DNA of 64,000 bases from positions 682,001-746,000 of the forward strand of contig NZ_CP110854.1 in NCBI RefSeq assembly GCF_027594745.1, given 5' to 3'. This stretch comes from Saprospira grandis. Its GTDB lineage: Bacteria; Bacteroidota; Bacteroidia; Chitinophagales; Saprospiraceae. The translations under genes were made by a program, and so were the position numbers. The notes below the pieces were generated by a model. It made no database searches. It was not told where the DNA came from and saw only the letters and a program-made list of their open reading frames with translations. Shown one piece after another: positions 9,013-17,835 of this stretch (the first letter of the stretch is position 1; each line of letters opens with the position of its first letter).

Positions 9013-11259
9013 CTAATCCATCAAATTGAACTGCATAAAGGCCAATTTATCTACAATTTCCTCTATCCGCTGAGCGGTGGGCTTGCCCGCTCCATGTCCC
9101 GCCGAACGGTCAATGCGTAGCAAAGCGGGCGCATTGCCCTGGGCATTGGCCTGAAGGGCCGCCGCAAATTTAAAGGAGTGTGCAGGCACTACTCGGTCAT
9201 CATGGTCGGCGGTCATGACCATAGTGGCCGGGTACTTTTGGGCCTTAACATTATGTACCGGAGAATAAGCGTATAGATTCTTAAACTGATTTTTATCGCT
9301 GCTCAAGCCATAATCTGCCGCCCAAAAACGACCAATGGTAAACTCCTGATAACGGAGCATATCCAAAACGCCCACAATGGGGAACGCCACCTTGAACAAA
9401 TCTGGACGCTGCGTCATGCAAGCCCCAACCAATAGTCCCCCATTAGAACGGCCCTCTATGGCCAATTTATCGGGATTGGTATAGCCCTCCTTGACCAAAT
9501 ACTCGGCTGCTTGAATAAAGTCATTAAATACATTTTGCTTATTTAGCTGCGTTCCCGCCTGATGCCAATCTTTACCATACTCTCCTCCTCCTCGGATATT
9601 GGCCACGGCAAAAATACCGCCCGCTTCCAATAAAGGAATGCGCTCTAGGGCAAAAGAAGGCATAATGCTAATATTAAAGCCACCATAACCATAGAGCAAA
9701 GTAGGGCGTTTGCCATCTGCTTTTAGGCCCTTTTTATGGGTAATGAACATGGGAATGCGAACCGTTTCTTTTCCGTTTTTATAGGTATAAAACACCTGTC
9801 GCGTTACAAAGTCTTGGGGATTAAAGGCCAATTTGGGGGCCTGCCAAGTTTCGCTTTTTCGGCTTTTGAGCTCAAAAGTACAAGCGGTTGTCGGAATTGT
9901 AAAGGCGCTGACGCTATAGCTACCACCTTGGCCATTGGGGAAAGCCCGCAAGCTATTAATATCTACCGGGCTATCGCTACCCAAAACCTTGGGCAAATGC
10001 AAACGGCCCTTATATTCGCCCTTAGCATCATATACCCGCAATTGGTTGCGCACATCTTTGATGTAGTTGGCCACAAACTGATCGCCTAGCATAATGACCG
10101 ACTCTAGCGCTTCTTTTTGCTCGGGCAAAATAGAGCGCCAATTTTTCTCTTCGGCCTGCTTGAGGTCAATTTCTAGCAATTGGTAATTGGGCGCTTTATA
10201 ATTGGTCTTAAAATATAGGCGGCTACCCTTATTATTGACCAAGCTATAATCGTAGTCAAAATTACTGACCAAGATCTCAATGCCCGCATCTTTCTGCTTA
10301 AGGTTTTTGTAATAAATTCCGTTGCCACTAGTGCTAGCCGTACTATAAATGAGGAGATAATTTTCATCCTCGGTCACTTCTGGGCTAAAATTGTAATTCG
10401 GATGGCTTCTATCGGCAAAGATGAGTTCATCATCTGCTTGTTTTTGGCCCAAACGGTGATAATATAGCTGATGAAACTCATTTTTGCGGCTATATTTATC
10501 CTCTGCTTCATTGGCATCATAGCGACTATAGAAAAAGCCATTCTCAAACCAGCTCACATTAGAGTAGCGCACCCAATTGACCTCATCGGCCAATACTTTT
10601 TTGGTTTTTAGGTCCATCACCTTGATCGTTCGCCAATCGGAGCCCGACTCACTGATGGCATAGGATAAATAGCGGCCATCTTTAGAAAACCAAAGGCCCA
10701 TCAAAGAAACAGAACCATCTTTAGAGAGGGTATTGGGGTCTAGGACCAATTCTTCTTTGAGGGGGCTCAAACTAGCCGATCGATAGAGCGGCGACTGATT
10801 TTGCAGGCCTGTATTTTTGGTATAATAATAATAGCCACCTTCCTTTCTGGGCGCCGAATAGCGGTTATAGTTCCAGATTTTTTCTAGGCGATCTTTGAGG
10901 GCTTCTCGGCCGGGTAGGGCATCTAGATAATTGCGGCTCAACTTTTCTTGTTTGGCCACCCAGGCTTCTACTTTGGGGTCGGTATCTTTTTCGAGCCAGC
11001 GGTAAGGGTCGGCTACTTTTTGGCCAAAATAGTCATCGCTTTGGTTGCCCTTTTCTGTTTTGGGATAAACCAGCTGCAATTTATCGGGATGAATCAGTTG
11101 TTCTGCCTCTGATGTTTTTGAAGCCGTTTCTGTTGTATTCTCTGTTGTTTCTTTTGTTTCGATGGGCTCAAAAGTCCGTTTAGGGGCGGAAGGCTGGCAA
11201 GCCTGCAGGCCCATGAGGCCCAAAACGGCTAGTGAAAGGGTTATTTTTTTGGCTTTCAT
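9013..11259 (-). CDS. Prolyl oligopeptidase, S9A family, lipoprotein
   Basis: 748 residues. N-terminal lipoprotein signal with lipobox LQAC, so probably anchored in a membrane facing the periplasm or exterior. Residues about 55-440 form the seven-bladed beta-propeller (starts YPKTEKGNQSDDYFGQKVADPYRWLE, shown in family form as DPYRWLE). The C-terminal alpha/beta-hydrolase domain carries Ser605 in GRSNGG, an Asp near 688 in ADHDDRV and His722 in GHGAGK, the S9A triad. The enzyme cleaves after proline in short peptides and fits a peptide-scavenging lifestyle together with the DPP11-like peptidase at 46517. Length is slightly above the usual 700-730 because of the leader and linker. Single gene with its own terminator. 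Confidence 0.95.
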   Translation of the reverse strand: MKAKKITLSLAVLGLMGLQACQPSAPKRTFEPIETKETTENTTETASKTSEAEQLIHPDKLQLVYPKTEKGNQSDDYFGQKVADPYRWLEKDTDPKVEAWVAKQEKLSRNYLDALPGREALKDRLEKIWNYNRYSAPRKEGGYYYYTKNTGLQNQSPLYRSASLSPLKEELVLDPNTLSKDGSVSLMGLWFSKDGRYLSYAISESGSDWRTIKVMDLKTKKVLADEVNWVRYSNVSWFENGFFYSRYDANEAEDKYSRKNEFHQLYYHRLGQKQADDELIFADRSHPNYNFSPEVTEDENYLLIYSTASTSGNGIYYKNLKQKDAGIEILVSNFDYDYSLVNNKGSRLYFKTNYKAPNYQLLEIDLKQAEEKNWRSILPEQKEALESVIMLGDQFVANYIKDVRNQLRVYDAKGEYKGRLHLPKVLGSDSPVDINSLRAFPNGQGGSYSVSAFTIPTTACTFELKSRKSETWQAPKLAFNPQDFVTRQVFYTYKNGKETVRIPMFITHKKGLKADGKRPTLLYGYGGFNISIMPSFALERIPLLEAGGIFAVANIRGGGEYGKDWHQAGTQLNKQNVFNDFIQAAEYLVKEGYTNPDKLAIEGRSNGGLLVGACMTQRPDLFKVAFPIVGVLDMLRYQEFTIGRFWAADYGLSSDKNQFKNLYAYSPVHNVKAQKYPATMVMTADHDDRVVPAHSFKFAAALQANAQGNAPALLRIDRSAGHGAGKPTAQRIEEIVDKLAFMQFNLMD

Positions 11260-11363
11260 TTTATCGGTTTTATGTAGGGAAACTGTTTTTACTCAAATGT
11301 CTTTATAAGGTATAAAAATGCTGTTATTTTTTTGGCCTCTGGCTCATTTTTTCTGCATTCAAT

Positions 11364-11396
11364 AAAAAACCGATAGCAGCTTTATGCTACTATCGG
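11364..11396 (-). terminator. Intrinsic terminator of the DUF4332 gene
   Basis: Minus strand: CCGATAG-(tAGC...GCt)-CTATCGG followed by TTTTTTA, 28 bp after the stop. Confidence 0.75.
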
Positions 11397-11423
11397 CTAA
11401 TGATTATTTTGGGCCGGCTTGGC

Positions 11424-11837
11424 CTAATAGCTCATTTTAGGTTCTAACTCTTTGGCTTGAGCGATAAAATCTTCTACTTGTTCTAGGCGGGGGACCGCTC
11501 TGGTGAGTTTTTTCTCGGCATTGACCTCGGCCATTTTTTGTTGTAGGTTTTCGGCCTTGCGGGTCCGTAATTCTTTGATGGTATCTACGCCGGCGGCTTT
11601 GAGCAGTTCGGCAAATTGGCTAGCTACGCCTTTGATGCGGAACATATCGGCCATGCCGGCCCAGGCCAGAATGCGTTTTTTATCGATGCCTGACTTATCG
11701 GCTAGTTCTTGGCGGCCTTTTGGGGTACAGGCGGCATCTAGTAGGCCTTCTACTGTGCTGATTCCCGCTTCGGCTAATTTTTCTTGGTATTTAGGACCAA
11801 TTCCTTCGATAGCAGATACTTTAGTTGCCATACTCAT
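11424..11837 (-). CDS. DUF4332 helix-hairpin-helix protein
   Basis: 137 residues, no signal peptide, so cytoplasmic. Two successive helix-hairpin-helix-like units are seen: IEGIGPKYQEKLAEAGI (about 10-26) and FRIKGVASQFAELLKAAGV (about 66-84), the pattern of DUF4332. HhH units of this kind usually contact nucleic acid backbone, but the function of the family is not established. A second ATG two codons in (11831) is an equally plausible start. Monocistronic: it has its own terminator and is 164 bp from the oligopeptidase gene start. Confidence 0.85.
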   Translation of the reverse strand: MSMATKVSAIEGIGPKYQEKLAEAGISTVEGLLDAACTPKGRQELADKSGIDKKRILAWAGMADMFRIKGVASQFAELLKAAGVDTIKELRTRKAENLQQKMAEVNAEKKLTRAVPRLEQVEDFIAQAKELEPKMSY

Positions 11838-11896
11838 TGTAATTTGGAGATTATAAAATGATCATCCCTAAAGCTAAGTTTTTTTGTTTAGGGCAC

Positions 11897-11929
11897 AAAA
11901 AAGCCACCCTCCTTTTTGAGGAGAGTGGC
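11897..11929 (-). terminator. Intrinsic terminator of lpdA, beyond element 3
   Basis: Minus strand: GCCACTCTCCTC-aaaaa-GGAGGGTGGC followed by six T. Element 3 lies between this and the lpdA stop. Confidence 0.75.
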
Positions 11930-11954
11930 TATATCTTTACCGCTCATTTTGGCG

Positions 11955-12089
11955 TCCTACAGGCCCGAAGGGCCGCAGGCCTAGCGATGTGCAAGGGTGG
12001 CCGTAGGCCAGACCGAAGCGCTTTAGCGCTGAAGGGCCGAGCGAACAGCGAGCCCTGAAACGTAGCGCCTGCCGAAGGCAGGAGGCCCC
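11955..12089 (-). repeat. Structured intergenic element, copy 3 (terminal pair CT/AG)
   Basis: Sense strand starts GGGGCCTCC, ends GCTAGGCC. Hairpins CCTGCC-ttc-GGCAGG, AGCGC-taa-AGCGCT and TGGCC-tac-GGCCA. It is located in the 3' UTR of lpdA, 15 bp after the stop and ahead of the terminator. Confidence 0.88.
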
Positions 12090-12104
12090 AAAACAAGAAC
12101 TATT

Positions 12105-13523
12105 TTATAGGTGAATGACTTCATCATAGGCGGCGGCGGCGGCTTCCATCACGGCCTCAGACATCGTGGGGTGAGGGTGAACGGTTTTGACCAGCTCCAT
12201 GCCTGTAGTTTCTAGTTTGCGGACGGCCACCAGTTCGGCCACCATTTCGGTTACATTGGCGCCTACCATGTGGCCACCGAGCAACTCGCCATATTTCTTA
12301 TCAAAAATTAGTTTGACAAAACCGGCATTATCGCCAGAGGCGCTTGCTTTTCCAGAAGCCGAGAAGGGGAACTTACCGATGCGCAGCTCGTAGCCAGCGG
12401 CTTTAGCTTGCTCCTCCGTCATGCCGACAGAAGCGACCTCGGGCCAGCAGTAGGTACAGGCGGGAATATTGTCATAATCGATTGCTTGAGGGGCGTGCTC
12501 AAACTTACCCTCCTTATAGGCGATAGCTTCTACACAAGTGATTCCCTCGGCGCTAGCGACATGGGCCAAAGCCTGAGTTTCTAGTACATCGCCGATTGCA
12601 TAAATGCCGGCAACATTGGTCGCATAGACCTCATTGACCTCGATATGGCCGGCTTTGGTTGTTTTAATGCCTAGATTGGCCAGACCGATATTCTCGGTAT
12701 TGGGGCTTACGCCTACAGCAGAAAGGACCACATCAACGGTGACTTTTTCTACTTTTCCTGTTTTATTGTGTTGGATTTCCACCTCACAGCCTCCATTGGC
12801 CAAAGGAGTGACCTTTTGTACGGCGGCTTTGGTTTTAATCTTCATTTTGGCCTTTTTGTAGACCTTAGTAATTTCCTTAGAAACATCTACATCTTCGCGG
12901 GGAAGGATATTATCTAGATACTCGACCACGGTAACTTGAGTGCCCATGCTATTGTAGAAATAGGCGAACTCCATACCGATAGCGCCAGAGCCCACCACCA
13001 ACATACTTTTGGGTTGTTTGGCTAGAGTCATCGCCTCGCGGTAGCCAATGACGTGCTTACCGTCGATGGGTAAATTGGGGAGCTGACGGGCGCGTGCACC
13101 AGTAGCCACAATAATATGTTTGGCCGAATAGGTTTTCTTTTGGCCATTTTCCTCGCTTACTTCTAGTTTTTTGCCGGGCAACAACTTGCCCTCGCCCATA
13201 AGGACCGTAATTTTATTCTTTTTCATCAAGAAATTGACGCCACCACTCATTTTTTGAGCTACTCCACGGCTGCGCTCTACCACAGCAGAGAAATCACTTT
13301 TGGCCTCACTTACCTGAATGCCATAATCAGCAGCATGCTGAATATAATTGAATACCTGTGCACTTTTGAGCAGTGCTTTAGTGGGAATACATCCCCAATT
13401 GAGACAAATACCACCAAGGGCTTCCCGCTCTACAACAGCTACTTTATAACCTAATTGAGAGGCCCGAATGGCCGTTACGTATCCGCCAGGGCCGCTGCCC
13501 AAAACAATGATATCAAAATCCAT
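12105..13523 (-). CDS. lpdA: Dihydrolipoamide dehydrogenase (E3)
   Basis: 472 residues, the normal length. FAD motif GSGPGGY at 9-15, redox disulfide Cys40 and Cys45 in GGICLNWGC, NAD-binding motif GSGAIGMEF, second FAD motif GIYAIGD, and the C-terminal His451-Glu456 pair in HPHPTMSE supplied to the partner subunit. It reoxidises lipoamide on the E2 subunits of pyruvate, 2-oxoglutarate or branched-chain dehydrogenases, or on GcvH, reducing NAD+. None of those subunits is adjacent, so this copy probably serves several complexes. A textbook Bacteroidota promoter lies upstream at 13571-13600 and element 3 is in its 3' UTR. Confidence 0.97.
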   Translation of the reverse strand: MDFDIIVLGSGPGGYVTAIRASQLGYKVAVVEREALGGICLNWGCIPTKALLKSAQVFNYIQHAADYGIQVSEAKSDFSAVVERSRGVAQKMSGGVNFLMKKNKITVLMGEGKLLPGKKLEVSEENGQKKTYSAKHIIVATGARARQLPNLPIDGKHVIGYREAMTLAKQPKSMLVVGSGAIGMEFAYFYNSMGTQVTVVEYLDNILPREDVDVSKEITKVYKKAKMKIKTKAAVQKVTPLANGGCEVEIQHNKTGKVEKVTVDVVLSAVGVSPNTENIGLANLGIKTTKAGHIEVNEVYATNVAGIYAIGDVLETQALAHVASAEGITCVEAIAYKEGKFEHAPQAIDYDNIPACTYCWPEVASVGMTEEQAKAAGYELRIGKFPFSASGKASASGDNAGFVKLIFDKKYGELLGGHMVGANVTEMVAELVAVRKLETTGMELVKTVHPHPTMSEAVMEAAAAAYDEVIHL

Positions 13524-13570
13524 ATTGAAGCATAGTTTTAGTTAAACAGAAAGGATGATCTTTCTGGCAA

Positions 13571-13600
13571 CAAAGGTACAGGTTTTAGTTTAAAAACAAA
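13571..13600 (-). promoter_or_regulatory. Bacteroidota-type promoter of lpdA
   Basis: Minus strand TTTG, an 18-bp spacer, then TACCTTTG, matching the -33 TTTG / -7 TAnnTTTG pattern known for the Bacteroidota housekeeping sigma factor. It lies 48-77 bp upstream of the lpdA start. Confidence 0.8.
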
Positions 13601-13661
13601 GCCTGTTTTAAGAAGAGCATAATTGTCTAGATGCCTACCTTTACATTTAAAACAATAGTCT

Positions 13662-14195
13662 ATGAACATCAGAACGATTGAAGTTTGTCCTTATCAGGAG
13701 GACTGGCCCCAGGCCTTTGCCAAAGAGAAAGCGGCTATTTTGAGTGTTTTGCCCAAAAATATGCGGCTCCAAATTCATCATATTGGGAGTACTTCTGTGC
13801 CCGGTTTATCGGCTAAACCCATTATTGATTTATTGATGGAAGTAGATAGCTTAGAAGAGCTAGACCGACTAGCCCCAAAGCTAGAACAGCTCGGTTATTT
13901 GGTCAAAGGAGAGTTTGGTATTCCGGGCCGCCGCTACTTCCAAAAGGGAGAAATAGAGCGCAGTCATCAGCTACATGCTTTTGTGTTAAACTCCTATGGG
14001 GCCAAGCGGCATTTGGCTTTTCGGGACTACCTTCGGCAGTTTGCGGAACATCGGCAGGCCTATGCGGCCATAAAACTGCAGGGTGCTCGTTTGTATCGTT
14101 TTGATCCAGCTGCTTATGTGGCCCATAAAAATGATTTTATTCAGCTACATGAGCAAAAAGCCTTGGCTTGGGCCGATGCGCAGCAAAACAACTAG
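13662..14195 (+). CDS. GrpB/UPF0157 family nucleotidyltransferase-like protein
   Basis: 177 residues, full length for the family, cytoplasmic. Recognised by the N-terminal VCPYQEDWPQAF, then HHIGSTSVPGLSAKPIIDLL (about 40-59), where GSTSVPG and the Asp in PIIDLL correspond to the nucleotidyltransferase-fold active-site region, and the later RHLAFRDYLR. GrpB-like proteins occur alone or fused to dephospho-CoA kinase; their substrate is not established. It is divergent from lpdA and convergent with the RNase R gene, with which it shares a strong bidirectional terminator. Confidence 0.9.
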   Translation: MNIRTIEVCPYQEDWPQAFAKEKAAILSVLPKNMRLQIHHIGSTSVPGLSAKPIIDLLMEVDSLEELDRLAPKLEQLGYLVKGEFGIPGRRYFQKGEIERSHQLHAFVLNSYGAKRHLAFRDYLRQFAEHRQAYAAIKLQGARLYRFDPAAYVAHKNDFIQLHEQKALAWADAQQNN

Positions 14196-14208
14196 TTGAT
14201 ATAAGAAG

Positions 14209-14240
14209 AAAGCCGCCTACACAATTGTGTAGGCGGCTTT
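14209..14240. terminator. Bidirectional intrinsic terminator
   Basis: Perfect 32-bp palindrome AAAGCCGCCTACACAA and its complement, between the convergent GrpB and RNase R genes. Confidence 0.9.
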
Positions 14241-14261
14241 TCTATGCTACTTAGCTTTGGC

Positions 14262-17222
14262 TTATGGCTTTTCTAGGGCCCAGTTCCAAGCTTCTTTTTT
14301 TGCTTTTTTGTTGTAGCTCGTACTCAAGCTAGGGAAGAAAGCAAAACGTAGTTTTTTATTGGCTAGGGGCATATAGCCTCTAAAGATGCGGATCTCTCTT
14401 TTGCCAGAAGTTACAGTGAGTTCTTCTAGTCCTCGAATCAAGCCATTTTTGACCAAATAATTCTTTAGGCGGGCCGAGAAACAAAGCACTTGTTCGGCCT
14501 GCAAATAAGACATCCAGTCAAAGAAGAAGGCCTGGCAGCGCATGAGGTCTGCTGTGCTGATATTTGTTTCTTTATCGGTATAGAATGGACAATAAGCCGT
14601 ATCCGTCAATTGGTCCAAAGAGAAGTTGGGAATATAAGCCTTTAGCTCGGGCATAATCTTGGCCCATTTCTCCTGATCGAATTCGCCATCGGGAGCGGTC
14701 ATTTGTGCGGGATACTCCTGCCCTTCTTCGGCTAGCCAAGCATATTGCAAAAGAACGGTTCCTTTGCGGTGAATAGTAGAACTGGCTAGTTGGTAGGTCC
14801 AATTGCGTTCTGCTTCTGCATTTTCCTGGCAAATATCGCTACTACCAAAGGTTTCGGCTAAGCGAACATAGAGCTCGTCTAAATCGGTACGGCGAACCGC
14901 TTCAATCTCGACCACTTCATTTTTGCCTTCTTCTAGTTTGGGGCGCAAATCTTCCTCGCTCAAGTTCAGTTCGGCAATGGCCTCTTCTGCGCGGACCATT
15001 TGGAAATCCACCTGGCGTTTTTCTAAATTGGTGCTCGCTACCCGCACCCAAATGGGGTCTCCCATTTTGAAGCGCTCTGAAGAAGAGTGAATATGGAAAC
15101 GGTCTTCTTCTAGCACAAATTGATCGTACATATTTTCAAAGCGGAGCATCCCTTCACAGAAATTCTCGTCTAGGGCGACAAAAATACCGTATTCGGTCAT
15201 GCCCGTGATATGGCCCTGAAAAACCTGGCCCAAACGGCCCTGTAAATATTCGGTTTGTTTGTACTTGATCGACTCTCTTTCGGCATCCATGGCATTACGC
15301 TCCTTTTTGGAGATATGTCCACAGATTTCTTCTAATTTCTCTGAGGTATAAGGCGGCTTTTCGTTCATTAAGAAATGCTGCAAATTTCTATGCACCAATA
15401 CATCCGCATAACGGCGAATAGGTGAAGTGAAATGCGAGTAATCTTCAAAGCCTAGACCGTAGTGCCCAATATTTTGGGTAGAATAAGCAGCCTTTGACAT
15501 GGTGCGGATGCCCAACTGATGCAAGACGGCATGCTCGGGTTTGCCCTCAGCGGCTTTCAGCATCTTATTAAAGGCGCCAGCTACTTGCTCCACATCCTGA
15601 ATCTTTAGGCGGTAGCCCAATTGAGCAGCAAATTTTCCAAAACCATTGACCTTCTCCATATCGGGCAGATCGTGAATACGGTAAACAAAAGGAATTTCTT
15701 TGCCTCCATTGCGGTAGATGTTCATAATCTTGGCCCCTACGCGGCGGTTGGCCAATAGCATAAAGTCCTCGACCAACATATGGGCATCTTTGCGATGCTT
15801 GAGATAAACATCTACGGGTTTGCCATCTTCATCTAGTTTGAAGCGTACTTCTGGCGACTCAAAACTGATGGCTCCTTTCTTAAAGCGAGCTTTGCGCAAA
15901 ATATGCGCATAGCGATTGAGGATGCGCAGCTCTTGGCTGTAGGGTCCTTCTGCCCCATCCAAAATTTCTTGGGCCTCTTCATAAGCAAAGCGCTGGTCCG
16001 AATGGATAACCGTTTTGCCAAACCACTCTTCTACCACATGGCCTTTGGCGTTGAGCTCAAAAAGGGCCGAAAAAGTCAGTTTATCTTCATGCGGGCGCAA
16101 AGAGCAAACCCCATTAGATAACTTTTCGGGGAGCATAGGTAAAACGCGATCGACCAGATAGACAGAGGTGGTCCGCTTGGCGGCTTCTTTATCTAATGCA
16201 CTTCCCTTGGCCACATAATAAGTTACATCGGCAATATGGATACCGATACGATAATTGCCATTATCCAGCATTTCTACCGAAAGGGCATCATCAAAGTCCT
16301 TAGCCGTAGCGGGGTCAATGGTAAAAGTAGGAATTTGGCGAAGATCTAGGCGCTTTTGGATTTCCGATTCGGGAATTTCCAGTGGAATAGCTTCTGATTC
16401 GGCCATAACTTCTTCTGGAAAATCGAGTTCGAAGCCCTGTTTAATCAGGATAGACTTCATTTCGATATCATTGCCGCCGGCTTTGCCCAAAACGGTTGTA
16501 ATAACGCCCTTGGGGTTATCATTGCTATTGGGTTTGGGCCATTCGGTAATATGCACCACTACCTTATCATCACTTTGGCCCTCCATCAGGCTGTTTCGGT
16601 CCACAATAATATCCATAGGGACCGTATTTTCATCGGGAATAACGAAGCAAAAGCGCTTAGAAACGACTAGGGTACCGATAAAGGTTTCTCGGTTGCGTTT
16701 TAGGATCTTCACCACTCGGCCCTCGGGTTTCCCACGGCGAGAGAGTCGCCATTTTAGCTGCACCAAATCGCCTTTGAGGGCACCTTCCAATGCCCCTTGA
16801 GGGACAAAAACATCTCGGTCCAGTTCTGCATCATCGGGAACAATATAGGCTGCGCCTGAGCGGGTGGGATCTACGGTTCCGGTAGTCATTTGCCAATTAG
16901 ATCCTTTTTTGCGATTATCTCGGTTATTTCGTTCCGACTGTCCTTGGCCATTGCGGTCATTTTCCACCAATCGTTGTTGGTAAAAGCGGTCGATACGGTA
17001 GCGGTTGCCCCTAGCCAGCGGATAAATTACGCCTTCTTCTTTCAGGCTATCTAGGGCCGACTGCACGGCATCTGAGCTATTGGCAATAGGTAATTTTCTA
17101 ACAATATCTTTCACGCCCAGGCGGGCCTTATGGTCATTGATAAAGAGTTTAGCAATTTGGCTTTTCAGCTCTCCAGCGCTTAATTGCGTCTTGCGCTTCG
17201 ATTTATTTTTTTTATGTGCCAT
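14262..17222 (-). CDS. rnr: RNase R (VacB) with a C-terminal UDG-fold-like extension
   Basis: 986 residues against the usual 720-810. Order: basic N-terminus, winged-helix RNase R domain (about 12-80), cold-shock-type OB domains (about 110-280), RNB catalytic domain with DPATAKDFDDA (Asp ligands for Mg2+), and an S1 domain ending near 742. RNase R degrades structured RNA from the 3' end. The last ~244 residues are not part of any RNase R I know. Their order (a hydrophobic VLLQYAW strand, TAYCPF, a Cys-containing helix, EQVLCFSARLKNYL, FFPSLSTSYN, terminal WNWAL) resembles the uracil-DNA-glycosylase superfamily with degenerate catalytic motifs. This last point is a pattern-level inference. No frameshift is seen. 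Confidence 0.93.
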   Translation of the reverse strand: MAHKKNKSKRKTQLSAGELKSQIAKLFINDHKARLGVKDIVRKLPIANSSDAVQSALDSLKEEGVIYPLARGNRYRIDRFYQQRLVENDRNGQGQSERNNRDNRKKGSNWQMTTGTVDPTRSGAAYIVPDDAELDRDVFVPQGALEGALKGDLVQLKWRLSRRGKPEGRVVKILKRNRETFIGTLVVSKRFCFVIPDENTVPMDIIVDRNSLMEGQSDDKVVVHITEWPKPNSNDNPKGVITTVLGKAGGNDIEMKSILIKQGFELDFPEEVMAESEAIPLEIPESEIQKRLDLRQIPTFTIDPATAKDFDDALSVEMLDNGNYRIGIHIADVTYYVAKGSALDKEAAKRTTSVYLVDRVLPMLPEKLSNGVCSLRPHEDKLTFSALFELNAKGHVVEEWFGKTVIHSDQRFAYEEAQEILDGAEGPYSQELRILNRYAHILRKARFKKGAISFESPEVRFKLDEDGKPVDVYLKHRKDAHMLVEDFMLLANRRVGAKIMNIYRNGGKEIPFVYRIHDLPDMEKVNGFGKFAAQLGYRLKIQDVEQVAGAFNKMLKAAEGKPEHAVLHQLGIRTMSKAAYSTQNIGHYGLGFEDYSHFTSPIRRYADVLVHRNLQHFLMNEKPPYTSEKLEEICGHISKKERNAMDAERESIKYKQTEYLQGRLGQVFQGHITGMTEYGIFVALDENFCEGMLRFENMYDQFVLEEDRFHIHSSSERFKMGDPIWVRVASTNLEKRQVDFQMVRAEEAIAELNLSEEDLRPKLEEGKNEVVEIEAVRRTDLDELYVRLAETFGSSDICQENAEAERNWTYQLASSTIHRKGTVLLQYAWLAEEGQEYPAQMTAPDGEFDQEKWAKIMPELKAYIPNFSLDQLTDTAYCPFYTDKETNISTADLMRCQAFFFDWMSYLQAEQVLCFSARLKNYLVKNGLIRGLEELTVTSGKREIRIFRGYMPLANKKLRFAFFPSLSTSYNKKAKKEAWNWALEKP

Positions 17223-17411
17223 ATTTTTTTGTTTAGTGCTGCTCTTGGGGCCCTGGCGGGGCCATATTTAGAAAACAGAGCAGTTGGGCGGCCTGCCTTT
17301 GCAAGCCTATATTGATTAAATCGGGCTGCCTCAATTTTCGGAGGCCTTATACCCAGTTTGTGCTAGTCTTTTTTTTGCGTTCTATTGGACTAGTCTTTTT
17401 ATGATTGATTT
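17223..17411. other. Intergenic stretch upstream of rnr
   Basis: No gene is recognised. It must carry the rnr promoter, but I found no clean TAnnTTTG box. The rest of the 613-bp gap to 17835 is elements 4 and 5 and a G-rich segment. Confidence 0.5.
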
Positions 17412-17550
17412 GGGGCTGCCCCTTCGCTTCGCTCGGGTCGGGCTGTGCCGCAGCTCGCTGTTCGCTCGGCCCTGCAGCCCGTTGGGCTTTGGTCTGCCGC
17501 CTTTGGCGGCCCTGCTATCCATCCCTCAGCCGTTAGGCCCTGCGGGCCTT
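17412..17550 (+). repeat. Structured intergenic element, copy 4 (terminal pair TG/CA)
   Basis: Starts GGGGCTGCCCC, ends CATCCCTCAGCC plus a short GGCCC-tgc-GGGCC flank. Hairpins GCCC-gtt-GGGC and GCCGCC-ttt-GGCGGC. It lies in the upstream region of rnr, oriented away from that gene. Confidence 0.82.
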
Positions 17551-17587
17551 TTGGGGGCATTCGTTAAAAGCGCTTTAGCTTATGTTA

Positions 17588-17666
17588 AGTTCGGTTTGGG
17601 GGGATATTATTTGGTTTTTGGGGGTTGTTTTTGTCTTCTTTGGGTTTGGGGCTAGGCGTTTTGGGG
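17588..17666 (+). other. G-run-rich, pyrimidine-poor intergenic segment
   Basis: Successive G runs of 6, 5, 3, 4 and 5 separated mostly by T-rich spacers of 3-17 nt, almost free of C. A weak quadruplex candidate because two spacers are long. It lies between elements 4 and 5. Confidence 0.4.
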
Positions 17667-17671
17667 GAATT

Positions 17672-17818
17672 GGCCCAGCGCTGCGGAGCGGGTGGCCCGC
17701 AGGGCCAGACCGAGTCCTTTTGCTGCAAAGCAGCAAAAGGCGAAGGGCCGAGCAGGCTTGCGAGCCCCGCAGCATAGCGGCGGCCGACCTAGGCGCAGCC
17801 TAGCCGGCCGCGGGCCCC
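17672..17818 (-). repeat. Structured intergenic element, copy 5 (terminal pair CC/GG)
   Basis: Sense strand starts GGGGCCCGCGG and ends CGCTGGGCC, the only copy with a GGCCC/GGGCC terminal stem. Long hairpin CGGCC...GGCCG containing TAGGC-tgcg-CCTA, a perfect CCTTTTGCTGC-ttt-GCAGCAAAAGG hairpin, and GGCCC-tgc-GGGCC. Directly downstream of the 17836 gene. Confidence 0.82.
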
Positions 17819-17835
17819 AAAAAAATTAAAAAAGA

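Noticed and set aside
17588..17666. Strong G-quadruplex in the G-rich intergenic segment
   Set aside because: Two of the loops are 16-17 nt long, beyond the usual limit; kept only as a low-confidence feature.
17401..17803. Short open frames inside the GC-rich elements (peptides such as LAGLLGPA or RAEQTCEP in many places)
   Set aside because: They recur wherever an element lies, in several frames and both strands, so they reflect the repeat and not protein genes.
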